64,000 nucleotides of DNA, taken from the NCBI RefSeq assembly GCF_030253575.1, contig NC_080560.1, positions 9,916,501 to 9,980,500 on the forward strand. Direction: 5' to 3'. The translations under genes were made by a program, and so were the position numbers. The notes below the pieces were generated by a model that was not told the origin of the DNA, made no database searches, and saw only the letters and a program-made list of their open reading frames with translations. Positions within the stretch are counted from its first letter, which is position 1. Every line of letters begins with the position of its first letter. Shown one piece after another: positions 9,935-23,016 of this stretch. This DNA comes from Rhododendron vialii (lineage: Eukaryota > Streptophyta > Magnoliopsida > Ericales > Ericaceae).

Positions 9935-11305
9935 TGATAAGCCCTCTATAATGTAAATAATAGGGCTTATCTCTCTCATTTTTTGTCACACACACGTGCT
10001 TAACTTACTTTATTAAGATGATATTGTGCGGAGTTGGTGTTTTTGGCCCTTGCAGGTTTAAGGTGGAAATAAGGCGTGTTTTGATGCCATGGATCAATTC
10101 CAAGGGTATCCGTACACCCGAGGCCACTTGGCACTCCATCGCCGAGTCCCAAGAATGATGAACAGTAGCTTTGGAGGGTGTGCGGGACAACGGAAGCCCA
10201 AAGGGCATGGAAAGGCTAAAGAACCAAAGGAGACAGAAATCTGTCCAGCCGCTACCCGTAGCCCAAAAATGGTACTACCCGTAGCCAGTGATCAGAAGCT
10301 GTGTCAAATTGCAAAACGAGACTACTACCCGTAGCCCAAAAATGGTACTACCCGTAGCACCTGGGATTTTCTGCCGATTTTTGTACCCGACCAAGCAACA
10401 ACTTAGGGGTATTTAGGACTTTTGTAACTCTTTTTTAAGGGGCTATAAATACTTTCAAGCCTGATTTCAGTAGGGTATCTTTACTTTGGCACTCTCTCTC
10501 TCTCTCTCTACCTCCATTAATGGAGCTCCCATCTCTCTCTTCATTTATGCTTTGAGGAGGATTTTTGAGTACGATCCGTCTACTTCCAAAGCTTTTAGTC
10601 TTCATTAAAGGTGTAAGGAATCTCATTCTCTTCGAGGATCTTGTCTTTATTTCGAATTTAATCAATGTTTAGTTTTCTCCTTACCATTACCCGTGCTCAT
10701 TTCATGTCTTCTTACGATATGTGTGAGTAGTGTAGTAAGGTTAGGTTGTGGGATGGTTAGCATCCCGTAACCAAGGGTGTTGCTTGTTCTTCTCATGTAA
10801 TTTTCGTTTTTATAGCTTAAGCATATGCTAGAGTCAATTTTAAGTATCAAAACTTTGAGGTGTTAATCTCTTTGATCAAATGTAGGCAAGGGTTAAACTT
10901 CTTGCCACATTTGATACTTGGAGCTATGTCCCTCCTTGTGTTTGTCTAAATGCACCAAAAGAACCCTAGACATGTTTAACACTTTGGTTAAAAAGAGAAG
11001 AATCAAGTTTATCCTTGCGTTATGGGTGTTAATTATTCCTAAACCTAGCCTTTAGGTTAATCTCCAGTTAAAAATCCGTAGTTAGGTTAAGTAGCAAGTT
11101 AACTAAATCGTTCAGTTGGCCGTCTCAACGCCGAAGTTTGGTTGGCGGTCCTAACGCTAAATCTCTACGCGAGCTAATCTCTGAAAACAAGTTATGGATG
11201 CGCTCCCTGTGGATTCGACCCCGGACTTCCGGGTATTATGCTTTCAACCGACCTAACCCTACGCTTGGGGTATTCTTATTGCAACACACATTAAGGTCGC
11301 AAGCA
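9935..11305 (+). repeat. Athila 5' LTR
   Basis: A 1,371-bp LTR. It contains four CTACCCGTAGC motifs (10,251-10,360), a TATA-like CTATAAATA (10,443-10,451) and a (CT)9 run starting near 10,492. It is almost identical to the 3' copy. Confidence 0.96.
10251..10360 (+). promoter_or_regulatory. Repeated CTACCCGTAGC motif upstream of the Athila LTR TATA box
   Basis: Four copies of CTACCCGTAG(C), themselves partly inverted-repeat (CTAC..GTAG), are arranged as two pairs separated by CCAAAAATGGTA. The array ends about 85 bp before the TATA-like box. Repeats at this place in an LTR suggest transcription-factor sites; that role is inferred. The same array recurs in the 3' LTR (19,900-20,008). Confidence 0.6.
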
Positions 11306-11309
11306 TTTT

Positions 11310-11327
11310 TGGCGCCGTTGCCGGGGA
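11310..11327 (+). promoter_or_regulatory. Athila primer-binding site
   Basis: TGGCGCCGTTGCCGGGGA lies four bases after the 5' LTR. This is the primer-binding sequence commonly seen in Athila-type elements. Confidence 0.85.
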
Positions 11328-11588
11328 GCGCTTTCTTTTATAGCTTATCTTTGGAGGTTCGCCAACCCATTGTAAGTATCTCGTTAATTTTTACTTTGTG
11401 TGATTTGTAATTAATCTAGTGGATACCTCTAACTTGAGCCTCTCAAACGTGAGGTGTAACGAAGCTAGAGTAAGTACGAATCACCTTTTCTTTTATTGCT
11501 TTTCTTATTGAGGCGGCGGCATAGCCCCTCTTATCTGTTTACTTTAATCTTGTTGTCCATTGTTTTTCGAGAAAGGGTTTTCAAGTGT

Positions 11589-13150
11589 ATGCGTGGTGGT
11601 CATCGTGGAGCCTTTCGGAGCCCAACTTCTAAAAGGCTTCATAGATCTTTTTCTCCTCCTCGACCCAAAACTCCTCGTCGGGTTCGAGCTAGGACACCGC
11701 CACCCCAAAGAATTCCTTTTTCTGTAAGAACCCCTCCTCGAGAAAGAATGGCCGGAAACGGTGAAGGCGAAATGCCACCGGTTGTGCCCGAAAGGACCAT
11801 GAGTGACTATATGAATCCGGCCCGTTCTACTCCGCGGCCCACTATAGTCCTTCCGGCCACAACCGACGCGAATAACTTCACCGTTAAAATGCATCACATT
11901 AACATGATGCCATCTTTTTATGGCAAAGACAAAGAATGCCCGTACACTCATATGCGGGCATTCGAGGAATTGGTTTCCACAATAGTGTCCACGCCCGCTC
12001 AGCTTGAGTCCGCAAAACTAAAACTCTTCCCATTTTCTGTGAAAGACAAAGCCAAGATTTGGTTGAATAACATGAGGCCCCAATCCTTGGCAAATTGGGC
12101 GGATTTATCAAAGGCTTTCTACATGAAATTTTTCCCCCGCATCTCACAAAGGAACTCATGAATCAAATTCAAACTTTCAAACAAAGAGAGGGGGAATCTT
12201 TTTATCAATATTGGGAGAGGTACAAGGATTTGCTTAACTCCATCCCACATCATGGCTTACCGGTTTTTCAAAGAGTCGAGTTTTTGTTAAAGGGATGCTT
12301 TCCAAGCACCCGACTTCTTATGGATAGCATGTGTGTGGGTGGAGTCATGGCTAAAACCCCTGATGCGGCGTGGGACTATTTTGAGGAATTAGCTGAAAAA
12401 ACTCAAAACTGGGATTGCTCGGACCCCTCTGAAAAGAATGTGTTTAATCCGGTTCCGAGCAATTCCGGTAAATTTCAATTGAATGAGCAAAATGAGTTAG
12501 CCCACAAGGTCGCCCAGCTTTCCCGCCAAATTGAAACTTTACAACTCAACAAAGTTGCTGGGGTGGCCTCTGTGGCCAAGGCGGAAGACATTTGTGTTTT
12601 ATGTGAAGTTGCAGGTCATGCTACGGGGGATTGTCAAATGCTCCCTGCCGTTAAGGATATTCTCCAAGGAACTGGCCCATCGGAGGTCAACGCCGTTAAT
12701 CAACGGTTTGACCCTTATTCTCAGACTTTCAATCCGGGTTGGAAGATGCATCCTAATTTCCGGTGGAGCGATTCTCAACCTCCCGGACCGCCACAAGTTC
12801 CACCGTCTCAACAAAACCAAGCTTTCCGGCCTTCTCAATCTCAAGGAGCGCCGAGGTTTTCTCAACATCAACAACCACCGGGATTTGCACCTCCGGGACC
12901 TCCTCATGGGCAAAATCAATTCCAACCTCAAAAGCGATCTTTGGAGGATATTATGTCATCTTTTATGCAAAGTCAAACGTCCCTCAACGAGCAAACCACT
13001 CAAACGCTTGGGGAAATCAAAAATCAAATGGCAAAGTTGACTAATACGGTGGGGGTTCTTCAACAAGAAAAGGGGAAGCTTCCGACTCAACCCCAAGCAA
13101 ATCCCAACGGAACTCATTTTCTGGGGAGCTCTTCGGTGCCTAGTCCCTAG
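11589..13150 (+). pseudogene. Athila gag, one frameshift
   Basis: Gag runs from the ATG at 11589 (MRGGHRGAFRSPTSKR) in one frame to about 12,140 and then in a second frame to 13,150. The break is in AAATTTTTCCCCCGC, where one missing base in a homopolymer explains the shift: KIWLNNMRP and LSKAFYMKFFP lie before it, LTKELMNQIQTFKQ after it. The C-terminal part has the zinc knuckle CVLCEVAGHATGDC and a Gln/Pro-rich tail. The TAG at 13148-13150 ends gag, and the same frame reopens at once into pol, so it may be a natural gag-pol stop or a mutation. The sequence cannot tell whether this copy makes full-length Gag. Confidence 0.85.
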
Positions 13151-16100
13151 CAAGCCAAGTCCATTATAACACTGCGGAGTGGCAAGGAAGTTGATACGGC
13201 CGTTGTCCCCAAGCCTAGCAAGCCACGGGTTACACCTATTGTATCGCAAGCACCGGATGTTTTTATTGACTCACCAACCTCGGAGCCTTCTCCCGTTGGT
13301 GAGCAACCGGCAAAATCTCAAGAGGAAGAACCCAAAGGCCCCGCCTCTCAATTTCCAGCTCCTTTTCCCCAAAGATTGAAGGCACCGGCCCGTGCCAATA
13401 CCAATGCCGAGATTTATGAGCTTTTCAAGCAAGTGAGAATCAATATTCCGTTGGTGGATGCCGTCAAGCAAATTCCCACGTATGCCAAGTTTCTCAAAGA
13501 CTTATGCACTCAAAAGCGTAAGTTGAATGTTCAAAAGAAGGTTTTCTTGACGGAACAAGTGAGCTCTATTATTCAAACCAACGTGGTTCCCAAGTATAAA
13601 GATCCGGGTTGTCCAACCATCTCCATCACCATTGGCGACAAGAAGATTGAAAAAGCCCTCCTCGATTTGGGGGCTAGTGTGAACTTGCTTCCGTATTCTA
13701 TTTATGAACAACTTGGATTGGGGGAGATGAGGCCAACATCGGTGACCCTTCAATTGGCTGATAGAAGCATTCGTGTTCCACGCGGGATGGTGGAGGATGT
13801 ACTCGTGCAAGTAGATAACTTTATCTATCCTGTGGATTTTATCGTGTTGGATACATGCCCTGTGCCCTCATCGCAAGTGTCAACGTCGACTCCGGTCATT
13901 CTTGGGCGTCCATTCCTGGCCACTTCCAATGCCGTTATCCATTGCCGAAGCGGTTTGCTAAACCTCACTTTCGGCAACATGAGGATGGAGGTGAATGTGT
14001 TTAATATCGGAAGCCAAATGGGGGATGACGAGTGTGTTCATGAAGTCAATCTTATTGATTCTTTGGTCCAAGAGCATATGGACACTTTCTTGTGTAAGGA
14101 TCCGTTGGAGGTGTGCCTTACCGCCGAAGAAAAAAATTTTCTTGACTCATTGGAGGTGGAGTATTTGTGTTCTTTGCTTGACATTGAAGATGTTTGTGGG
14201 ACGGACGTATGGTCTCCGAAATTTGAAGAGTTGCCTCCTCTTGAGTGCAAGACCGTTCCCTCGAGCATTCAACCACCAAAGCTTGAGTTGAAGGTCCTCC
14301 CGGAAACATTGAAATATGCTTTTTTAGGTGAAAATGAAACTTACCCGGTGGTGATCTCCTCTTCTCTCGTCGGCTCGCAAGAATCCCAACTCCTTGAAAT
14401 TCTAAAGCGGCATACCAAAGCTATTGGTTGGTCTATCGCGGATATCAAAGGAATAGATGCTTCAATTTGTTCCCACCACATTGCCCTCGAAGATGATGTC
14501 AAACCTTCTCGCCAACCTCAACGCCGGTTGAATCCTATAATGAAAGATGTGGTGAAGGCGGAGGTTTTGAAACTCTTGGATGTGGGAATTATTTATCCTA
14601 TCGCCGATAGTAAGTGGGTTAGCCCCATTCAAGTAGTTCCCAAGAAATCCGGTGTCACGGTGGTATCCAACGCCAACAATGAGTTAGTCCCTACTCGAGT
14701 CACCACCGGATGGCGTGTGTGTATCGATTATCGGAAGCTTAACGCTAGCACTCGGAAGGACCATTTCCCTCTACCTTTCATTGATCAAATTTTGGAGCGA
14801 GTGGCGGGACATGCTTATTATTGCTTTCTAGACGGATATTCGGGGTACAACCAAATAGAAGTCGCCTTACCCGATCAAGAGAAAACGACGTTCACTTGTC
14901 CTTTTGGGACCTTCGCTTATCGACGCATGCCATTCGGCTTGTGTAATGCGCCCGGAACCTTCTCACGGTGTATGATGGGCATATTTAGCGATATGATTGA
15001 GAAGATCGTCGAGGTATTTATGGATGATTTCTCGGTGTTCGGTGACTCATTTGAATCTTGCTTGGAAAATTTGGAGAAGGTGTTGGCAAGGTGTGAGGCG
15101 AAAAATTTGGTGCTCAATTGGGAAAAATGCCATTTCATGGTGACTCATGGTATCGTGTTGGGTCATATTGTATCGTCGAATGGTATCGAAGTCGACAAGG
15201 CTAAGATTGATCTTATTGCCACCCTCCCGACCCCTAAATGTGTCAAGGACATCCGCTCTTTCCTCGGGCATGCCGGTTTCTATCGGCGTTTTATCAAAGA
15301 TTTTAGTGCAATATCTCGGCCATTGTGCCATCTTCTCTCAAAGGATACCCCGTTTGAATGGACTCCGGCATGTGAGGAAGCATTCAATAAGTTGAAATCA
15401 AGTCTCACTTCTCCTCCCATTGTACAAACACCGGATTGGAATTTGCCATTTGAACTCATGTGCGACGCTAGTGATTATGCGGTTGGGGCGGTTCTCGGGC
15501 AAAGAAAGGACAAAAATCCTTATGTTATCTATTATGCGAGCAAGACTCTAAACGAAGCTCAAATGAACTATTCCACCACCGAGAAAGAGTTGCTTGCCGT
15601 CGTCTTTGCCTTAGACAAATTCCGGTCATATTTGGTGGGATCTCCCATTACTGTTTACACCGATCATGCCGCTTTGAAATACCTCTTCACGAAGCAAGAT
15701 GCGAAAGCTCGATTAATCCGATGGATCTTATTGCTCCAAGAATTCAACATCACGATCAAGGATAAGAAGGGAGTGGAGAATGTGGTGGCGGATCACTTAT
15801 CCCGTCTTGAGTTTGAGGATTCTTCCTCGAGGATTCCAATTGTCGACTCATTTCCGGATGAACAACTTTTTGCCTTTTCAAGTTGCCCGTGGTACGCTGA
15901 CATCGTCAACTATCTTGTCACCGGGCGACTTCCGGACCATTGGACCCCACAAGACCGGAGGCTTTTTCTTAGTGAGGTGAAAAGATTCTTCTTTGATGAT
16001 CCTTATCTTTTCAAATATTGTTCGGACCAAATTATCCGGCGGTGTGTGCCCGATGACGATCAACGGGGGATTCTCTCATTTTGCCATACCGAGGCATGTG

Positions 16101-17194
16101 GTGGCCATTTCTCTCATAAAAAGACCACCGCCAAAATTCTCCAATGTGGATTCTATTGGCCAAATCTTCACAAGGATGCTTATGCATTTTGCCGGGCTTG
16201 TGAGCAATGCCAAAAACTAGGTGCGGTGACTCGGAGGAACATGATGCCCCTCACCAATATCCTAGTCGTGGAAGTGTTTGATTGTTGGGGAATTGACTTT
16301 ATGGGCCCATTTCCAAATTCTTACGGGTTCCTTTATATTCTCTTGGCGGTGGACTACGTGTCCAAATGGGTTGAAGCCGTGGCTACACGCACCAACGATC
16401 ATGCAGTGGTGCTTGATTTTCTCAAGGAGCATATTTTGTCAAGGTTCGGAACGCCCCGGGCCATTATAAGCGATCAAGGGTCACACTTCTGCAATCGGCC
16501 TTTTACGGTCCTCATGAAGAAGTATGGCATTACCCACAAGGTATCCACCGCCTATCATCCACAAACCAATGGCCAAGCCGAGCTCGCCAATCGTGAGGTA
16601 AAACACATTTTGGAAAAAACCGTTAATCCGAACCGGAAGGATTGGTCACTTCGTCTGACCGATGCCTTGTGGGCATACCGAACCGCGTACAAGACCGTGC
16701 TAGGCGCTTCGCCCTATCGGCTTGTCTACGGTAAGGCGTGTCACCTCCCGGTTGAGTTGGAACATAAGGCATATTGGGCGATAAAATCTTTAAACTTTCG
16801 GTTGCCCGACGCCGGCGTTCATCGTAAACTCCAACTCAACGAACTCGAGGAAATCCGGCGGGATGCTTATGATAATACCAACATTTATAAATCAAAAGTC
16901 AAAGAATTTCATGATAAGAATATCCAAAGAAAGAATTTTGATGTTGGGCAAAAAGTGTTATTGTACAATTCTAAACTCCATGTTTTTCCCGGAAAATTGC
17001 GATCTCGTTGGGAGGGGCCCTATGTTGTGCACAAAGTTTTTCCACACGGTGCCATTGAAGTTGTGAATCCCGCCAATGGTCATATTTTTAAAGTGAATGG
17101 TCAACGTTTAAAACCGTTTTTGGAAAATTTTGCGGTGGAGGACACGGTGGAGGAGTTAGTTGATCCGGTTTATCCGGATGATCCGTTGGTTTGA
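13151..17194 (+). CDS. Athila pol polyprotein (PR-RT-RNase H-IN), intact frame
   Basis: An open frame of about 1,347 codons; its first ATG is at 13376. Domains in order: aspartic protease ([14 protein letters not shown], the Athila form, and ILGRPFL), reverse transcriptase ([17 protein letters not shown]; catalytic FMDDFSVFG near 15,017), RNase H ([26 protein letters not shown]), and integrase (zinc region near 16,070-16,215 ending [11 protein letters not shown]; catalytic [17 protein letters not shown] and [13 protein letters not shown]). No stop or shift was seen, which agrees with near-identical LTRs. It is expressed by readthrough or fusion with gag in this family. Autonomy is limited by the gag frameshift. 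Confidence 0.93.
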   Translation, partial: QAKSIITLRSGKEVDTAVVPKPSKPRVTPIVSQAPDVFIDSPTSEPSPVGEQPAKSQEEEPKGPASQFPAPFPQRLKAPARANTNAEIYELFKQVRINIPLVDAVKQIPTYAKFLKDLCTQKRKLNVQKKVFLTEQVSSIIQTNVVPKYKDPGCPTISITIGDKKIEKALLDLGASVNLLPYSIYEQLGLGEMRPTSVTLQLADRSIRVPRGMVEDVLVQVDNFIYPVDFIVLDTCPVPSSQVSTSTPVILGRPFLATSNAVIHCRSGLLNLTFGNMRMEVNVFNIGSQMGDDECVHEVNLIDSLVQEHMDTFLCKDPLEVCLTAEEKNFLDSLEVEYLCSLLDIEDVCGTDVWSPKFEELPPLECKTVPSSIQPPKLELKVLPETLKYAFLGENETYPVVISSSLVGSQESQLLEILKRHTKAIGWSIADIKGIDASICSHHIALEDDVKPSRQPQRRLNPIMKDVVKAEVLKLLDVGIIYPIADSKWVSPIQVVPKKSGVTVVSNANNELVPTRVTTGWRVCIDYRKLNASTRKDHFPLPFIDQILERVAGHAYYCFLDGYSGYNQIEVALPDQEKTTFTCPFGTFAYRRMPFGLCNAPGTFSRCMMGIFSDMIEKIVEVFMDDFSVFGDSFESCLENLEKVLARCEAKNLVLNWEKCHFMVTHGIVLGHIVSSNGIEVDKAKIDLIATLPTPKCVKDIRSFLGHAGFYRRFIKDFSAISRPLCHLLSKDTPFEWTPACEEAFNKLKSSLTSPPIVQTPDWNLPFELMCDASDYAVGAVLGQRKDKNPYVIYYASKTLNEAQMNYSTTEKELLAVVFALDKFRSYLVGSPITVYTDHAALKYLFTKQDAKARLIRWILLLQEFNITIKDKKGVENVVADHLSRLEFEDSSSRIPIVDSFPDEQLFAFSSCPWYADIVNYLVTGRLPDHWTPQDRRLFLSEVKRFFFDDPYLFKYCSDQIIRRCVPDDDQRGILSFCHTEACGGHFSHKKTTAKILQCGFYWPNLHKDAYAFCRACEQCQKLGAVTRRNMMPLTNILVVEVFDCWGIDFMGPFPNSYGFLYILLAVDYVSKWVEAVATRTNDHAVVLDFLKEHILSRFGTPRAIISDQGSHFCNRPFTVLMKKYGITHKVSTAYHPQTNGQAELANREVKHILEKTVNPNRKDWSLRLTDALWAYRTAYKTVLGASPYRLVYGKACHLPVELEHKAYWAIKSLNFRLPDAGVHRKLQLNELEEIRRDAYDNTNIYKSKVKEFHDKNIQRKNFDVGQKVLLYNSKLHVFPGKLRSRWEGPYVVHKVFPHGAIEVVNPANGHIFKVNGQRLKPFLENFAVEDTVEELVDPVYPDDPLV

Positions 17195-19583
17195 AAGGTT
17201 CTAAAAATAAAAATGTTTTCACGGGGAGCTTTTGCGTACTTCTGGACTTAATTGTTTGGAAGGCCCGGCCTCTTCGGGGGTACCCATCATTGACTTGGGT
17301 TATAGCTTCGCACGCTGCTATTCAAACAAGGTTCGTGTACCCAGCTCCGGTTAGTAAGGGCAAATTTTTTGTGGTCCGGTATAACCACCCGTGCTTCGCT
17401 TAAGATGTTGTCTAACTTGCTTTACGACACCTTAAGTGAAACATGGGGAGAAAAGTAGTACCCGTTTAATCACGTGACGATTCGGTGGATTTAAATACTT
17501 GTTCATAATAATTTCTGGGCCGGGCTATCACGAGCCGGCGGTACTAATGTCGTTTGTCTCCTATTAGGTAGTTGGTTCTTAAGTCTTTTGCAGGGTAACA
17601 CGCTACCGCACCAGCCTTGGTAGTTTGGGTCTAAAAACCGGGGTGAGTGAGGCATTCAGGAGCCCTAAGCATGGGTGCAACTATGTGTCGCGGTTGTTAG
17701 CCCAAGAAAGCTCCGGCGATGGCTCTGTGCGACTAGCTATGGTTCCGATGGCGGGGCCGAAAGAGTGGGCCTTGGAAGCGGTTCCGATGACGAACGGTGG
17801 CATTGACGAAAAATCCTCCAACTTGGTCGAGGTATCGGGTGGTTGACATTCCACCCCGTCGGTACATTTTTGTTCTCCCTTCCCTTATTTTCCGTCTCTT
17901 TGCATCGAGGGCGCTGCATATTTCAAGTTGGGGGGGATAGATTATTTATGGTTTGCGTTTTCGATTTTGCATAGAAAATTTTAAAATTTTTTGTGCAATT
18001 TTCCCTTGTAATTAGTGATTTCAAGTGCTAGATACTTAGATTATGCTCAATTTTCCTAATAATGGCAAGAGTCGAGCACCCTGTCGAATTTGATTATGTG
18101 TTGAATCCATGTGCATGCATATATATGAACTTTGTTGAACAAATTGAGCTCCAAGGTGTGTCAAGTAGTATGCATCGCTTAGAGTTGAAGTTCGTTTTGA
18201 AGCATCCCATGCTTGTTTGTCTCTTTCCGCACTTGCGTAAATAATTTCCGTTTGTTCATACTTGAGTAGTTTAGATATCTTTTATGCATCATATTGGAGT
18301 TGATTGGCGTATGTAGGAAATGATACAAGGCAATTTTTGCATGATAAAACCTCAAAAGAGTCCCCTTGTCCTTAATTTTGAACCAAAGTCCGAGTCTCCG
18401 TTTATTGCTCAAGCTTAGGGAACCGGATGTTTGGAGGGTTGTGTGAAATTGTGTGTCAATGATCTAAGGTGCTTTGGGATGGTGTGAACCAGATAGAAGT
18501 GGTTGGGATGCAAAAGAACGAAGAATTGATATGTGATTCCCTATCTCCCCTCACACACTTCAAAAGTTAAAGCCCCAAATTTTCATCTCCCTCTCCAAAG
18601 CTCTTGGAATTAGCCCCTCAATCTCTCTCACTGCAAATCTCACCTCAAATGACCCTATTCCTCAAAGAAAAATCAAAGAAGTGCTATGAAAGAGCAAAAA
18701 TCGAATTTGAAAGAGGGTTGAATACTATCATGAGAGGATTGGTTAGACATCCAGACTAGCATATATTCCGGATGTGAAGGAGTCCGATGAGAAGGGAGAG
18801 CTCGAGGCTCAATAACGTGAGGAGCCGGATGAGAATTATGACTAGGTGTGGTGGAGTCGGTGGTAGTAATTCTAGTAGGACATAACTAGTAGTTTTTCTT
18901 CATTTCATTTTCGTAACCTTGTTTGGTGATTGGCTAATACATGTGGCCGTGGTTTGGGTAGTTTAGGGGATGGTAGTGGCCAAGGGTAGTTGAAACCAAG
19001 CAGAAATTTATGGCCGCTACCCTTTTTGTTTCCCTTTTCTTGGCACCAAGGTCATTATAAGCTATTAAAGTCCTTAATTGATCCTAATGTACGCTCGTCT
19101 AACTCTTTTTGATGCGTGATCGATATCTAATGCTAATTTAGTATGAAATTTCTATTAATTCAGTTAGTTTGTGAATAATTCCTTAGCTCTCTTTGTCGGC
19201 GCTCTTTTGATTAGCTTGCATAGCTTTTTCTTTTTGTCTCTTGCTATTGCAAATTCTTGCTAGCGCTTATCATGGGATGTTGTTCTAGTTTTTTTTACTT
19301 GGTGAAATTTCATATCTAAGTTTCCCCTTTTGAGTCTTGGAATGGAAATTCAAGGCGGACGTGTGTTGCTTGGCCGTTGGCATAATTTGTTCACCTTAGT
19401 TCATTGTATGCATGTGCGTGTTTAGCTTGTAATTGAGTTCGAAGGGGTGTTTGTTTGGACTCATGCCAAGTATCGTTGAGCATAATTGTTGTATCTTGTT
19501 TCAGGGGAACATTGCATAGCATTAGTTACTTACTTTTTTGGGTAAGTTTGCTAGGGACTAGCAAAATCCAAGTTGGGGGGGTG
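17195..19583 (+). other. Athila 3' internal region, no env-like ORF
   Basis: A 2.4-kb region between pol and the 3' LTR. Many Athila elements have an env-like ORF here; I see only short broken frames. A polypurine tract, CAAGTTGGGGGGG, directly precedes the 3' LTR (19,569-19,581). The same 13-base string occurs once more at 17,924-17,936. Confidence 0.75.
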
Positions 19584-20952
19584 TGATAAGCCCTCTATAA
19601 TGTAAATAATAGGGCTTATCTCTCTCATTTTTTGTCACACACACGTGTTTAACTTACTTTATTAAGATGATATTGCGCGGAGTTGGTGTTTTTGGCCCTT
19701 GCAGGTTTAAGGTGGAAATAAGGCGTGTTTTGATGCCATGGATCAATTCCAAGGGTATCCGTACACCCGAGGCCACTTGGCACTCCATCGCCGAGTCCCA
19801 AGAATGATGAACAGTAGCTTTGGAGGGTGTGCGGGACAACGGAAGCCCAAAGGGCATGGAAAGGCTAAAGAACCAAAGGAGACAGAAATCTGTCCAGCCG
19901 CTACCCGTAGCCCAAAAATGGTACTACCCGTAGCCAGTGATCAGAAGCTGTGTCAAATTGCAAAACGAGACTACTACCCGTAGCCCAAAAATGGTACTAC
20001 CCGTAGCACCTGGGATTTTCTGCCGATTTTTGTACCCGACCAAGCAACAACTTAGGGGTATTTAGGACTTTTGTAACTCTTTTTTAAGGGGCTATAAATA
20101 CTTTCAAGCCTGATTTCAGTAGGGTATCTTTACTTTGGCACTCTCTCTCTCTCTCTACCTCCATTAATGGAGCTCCCATCTCTCTCTTCATTTATGCTTT
20201 GAGGAGGATTTTTGAGTACGATCCGTCTACTTCCAAAGCTTTTAGTCTTCATTAAAGGTGTAAGGAATCTCATTCTCTTCGAGGATCTTGTCTTTATTTC
20301 GAATTTAATCAATGTTTAGTTTTCTCCTTACCATTACCCGTGCTCATTTCATGTCTTCTTACGATATGTGTGAGTAGTGTAGTAAGGTTAGGTTGTGGGA
20401 TGGTTAGCATCCCGTAACCAAGGGTGTTGCTTGTTCTTCTCATGTAATTTTCGTTTTTATAGCTTAAGCATATGCTAGAGTCAATTTTAAGTATCAAAAC
20501 TTTGAGGTGTTAATCTCTTTGATCAAATGTAGGCAAGGGTTAAACTTCTTGCCACATTTGATACTTGGAGCTATGTCCCTCCTTGTGTTTGTCTAAATGC
20601 ACCAAAAGAACCCTAGACATGTTTAACACTTTGGTTAAAAAGAGAAGAATCAAGTTTATCCTTGCGTTATGGGTGTTAATTATTCCTAAACCTAGCCTTT
20701 AGGTTAATCTCCAGTTAAAAATCCGTAGTTAGGTTAAGTAGCAAGTTAACTAAATCGTTCAGTTGGCCGTCTCAACGCCGAAGTTTGGTTGGCGGTCCTA
20801 ACGCTAAATCTCTACGCGAGCTAATCTCTGAAAACAAGTTATGGATGCGCTCCCTGTGGATTCGACCCCGGACTTCCGGGTATTATGCTTTCAACCGACC
20901 TAACCCTACGCTTGGGGTATTCTTATTGCAACACACATTAAGGTCGCAAGCA
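19584..20952 (+). repeat. Athila 3' LTR
   Basis: A 1,369-bp LTR near-identical to 9,935-11,305. It is followed by the GGGTG duplication and Tat-1 RT sequence. Confidence 0.96.
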
Positions 20953-23016
20953 GGGTGTGGATCCATCGTTCGCCATGCACTCATTGAATGTCGATCCGAA
21001 TAGGCGGCCGGTGGTTCAAAAAGTCCGACGCTCGTCTGCCGCACATATCGAAGCTGTCATGACAGAAGTGGATCAACTGTTGGAGGCAGGCGTCATTCAG
21101 GAAGTCTTATATCCCTCTTGGCTTGCCAATCCAGTGGTCGTACCGAAGAAAATGGGAAACTAAGGGTTTGTGTTGACTACACAAACCTCAACGACGCTTG
21201 TCCTATGGATAGGTTTCCCCTTCCTCGGATTGAGCAAATGGTGGACGCAACAGTAGGGTGCGAGCGGTTGAGCTTTATGGATGCGTATCGAGGCTATCAC
21301 CAAATAGCGTTGGATCCGGAAGATCAGAAGAAGACGACCTTTATTTCTCCTCGGGGCACTTACTGCTACAAGGTCGTTCCGTTCGGCCTGAAGAATGCTG
21401 GAGCAACCTTCCAACGCTCCATCACAAAGATGTTTCCCGGAATGGTCGGCAAAACAGTAGAAGCCTATATCGATGATCTGGTTTGCAGAAGCACGTTTGC
21501 TCGGGACCACCTTCGGGACTTGGGAGAGGACTTTGCTGTTTTGAAACAACGGAAGCTGCGTCTCAATGCCGAGAAATGTGCGTTTGGCGTAAGCTCGGGG
21601 AAGTTCCTGGGTTACATGGTAAGTCGCCGAGGGATAGAAGCTGATCCTACACAAATCTTGGCCATACAAAATCTCCGAGCTCCGACTATTATTAAAGAGG
21701 TACAGTGGCTTACGGGAATGGTTGCTGACCTAAACCGTTTCATCCGACGTTCGAGTGATCTCTGCCGTCCGTTTTTCCGAGCAATCACCACTAGCCGACG
21801 CAGATTCGAATGGACCGAAGAGTGCGAGCATGCTTTGCAATCTTTAAAGCAATACCTGTCCCACGCTCCTTTGCTCGTCAAGCCCCTACCCGACGAAGAT
21901 CTGTATCTTTACCTTGCTGTTTCTAACCATGCAACGAGTGCGGTTCTTGTTCGGAAAGAGGGAATGGAGCATCAACCAATCTTCTATTCCAGCAAAACTA
22001 TGACGGACTCTCAGACGAGGTACCTGCCTATGGAGAAATTGGCATTGGCTCTCGTTTCAGCTAAAACGAGCCTCTTGCCTTACTTTCAATCCCATAGGAT
22101 TATGGTCCTCACTGAGTTTCCTCTCAAAGCTGTCTTTCGGAAGACGGACACGTCGAGCCGGATCCTGAAATTCTCTCAAGACTTGGCCAACTTCGACATC
22201 CAGTTTGAGCCTCGGACAGCTATCAAAGGTCAGGCCTTGGCCGACTTCTTTGCCGAACTCACTCATGGATTGCAAGATGAAGCCAACGCTTTGGCCAACG
22301 CCGCCGAAGAAGCTCGGATTCAGGAAGAAGAGGTTTTGGAGGGACCGTCCAGCCGTCCTGCGGAGCCATTCCGTGCTCGGTACTCCCTTGGACGAAAGAA
22401 ACACAAGCGGCAATGGAAGCTCTGCTCCGGCGACGCTTGGCGACTGACCGTCGATGGAGCTTCTAATGTTCACGGAGCTGGTGCGGGCATCGTCCTTGTG
22501 TCACCGAGCGGGACTGTGCATGAAAGCGTGGTCTCGATTGGGTACACGGCGACGAACAACGAGGCGGAGTATGAAGCTTTGATTGCAGGCCTCCAACTTG
22601 CTCTTCGGCTGGATGCAGATTCGGTTCATATCTTTTGTGACTCTCAACTCATTATGGGCCATTTAAAAGATGATTATCAAGCCAAAGATCAGCGTATGAA
22701 TGCTTACGTAAGCCACGTATTGGCTCTGTTCGGAAGATTTCGCCGAGTAGAAGTGGAATGGATCGCTCGGGAACATAATGCACATGCCGACGCCTTGGCA
22801 GGTCTTGCTTCGGTTTACAAGACCTCGGGCAGTCGCACTATTACCTTTGACGAGGTCGCCAAACCGAGCTTCGAACAGCCGTGTGAACAGGTCATGGCCA
22901 TTTCCCTCGGACAGAGTCAACTGGATCCAGTGATTGATTATTTGAAGAACCAGGTGTTGCCACCGAACAAGCGCAAAGCGTACAACTCCGTTGCCGAGCG
23001 GCCAATTTTTTCCTGA
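20953..23016 (+). pseudogene. Tat-1 reverse transcriptase, RNase H and second (archaeal-type) RNase H
   Basis: Tat-1 pol resumes right after the Athila element (DPSFAMHSLNVDPN). A one-base loss in an A-run near 21,145 (PKKMGN then stop, versus GKLRVCVDYTNLN in the next frame) breaks RT at its start. The following 632-aa frame holds RT ([13 protein letters not shown]; catalytic YIDDL), RNase H and, after a linker, a second RNase H (WRLTVDGASNVHGAGAGIVL, NNEAEYEALIAGL, CDSQLI, HADALAGLAS). Two RNase H domains are characteristic of the Tat lineage. The frame ends in a TGA at 23,014-23,016, caused by an indel in a T-run near 23,009. Confidence 0.88.

Larger units (their letters stand above)
9935..20952 (+). 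mobile_element. Athila-lineage Ty3/gypsy retrotransposon nested in Tat-1
   Basis: An 11,018-bp element flanked by GGGTG at 9930-9934 and 20953-20957. Its LTRs (1,371 and 1,369 bp) begin TGATAAGCCC and end GTCGCAAGCA. By eye they differ at two bases (near 9,999 and 10,026) and by one CT step in a CT microsatellite (9 versus 8 units), so insertion is very recent. It carries gag, an intact pol frame, and a 2.4-kb 3' region without a long env-like ORF. Removing it with one GGGTG rejoins Tat-1 pol in frame. Confidence 0.96.

Noticed and set aside
17195..19583. Athila env-like gene
   Set aside because: Only frames under about 75 codons are present, with no signal or membrane segments that I can support.
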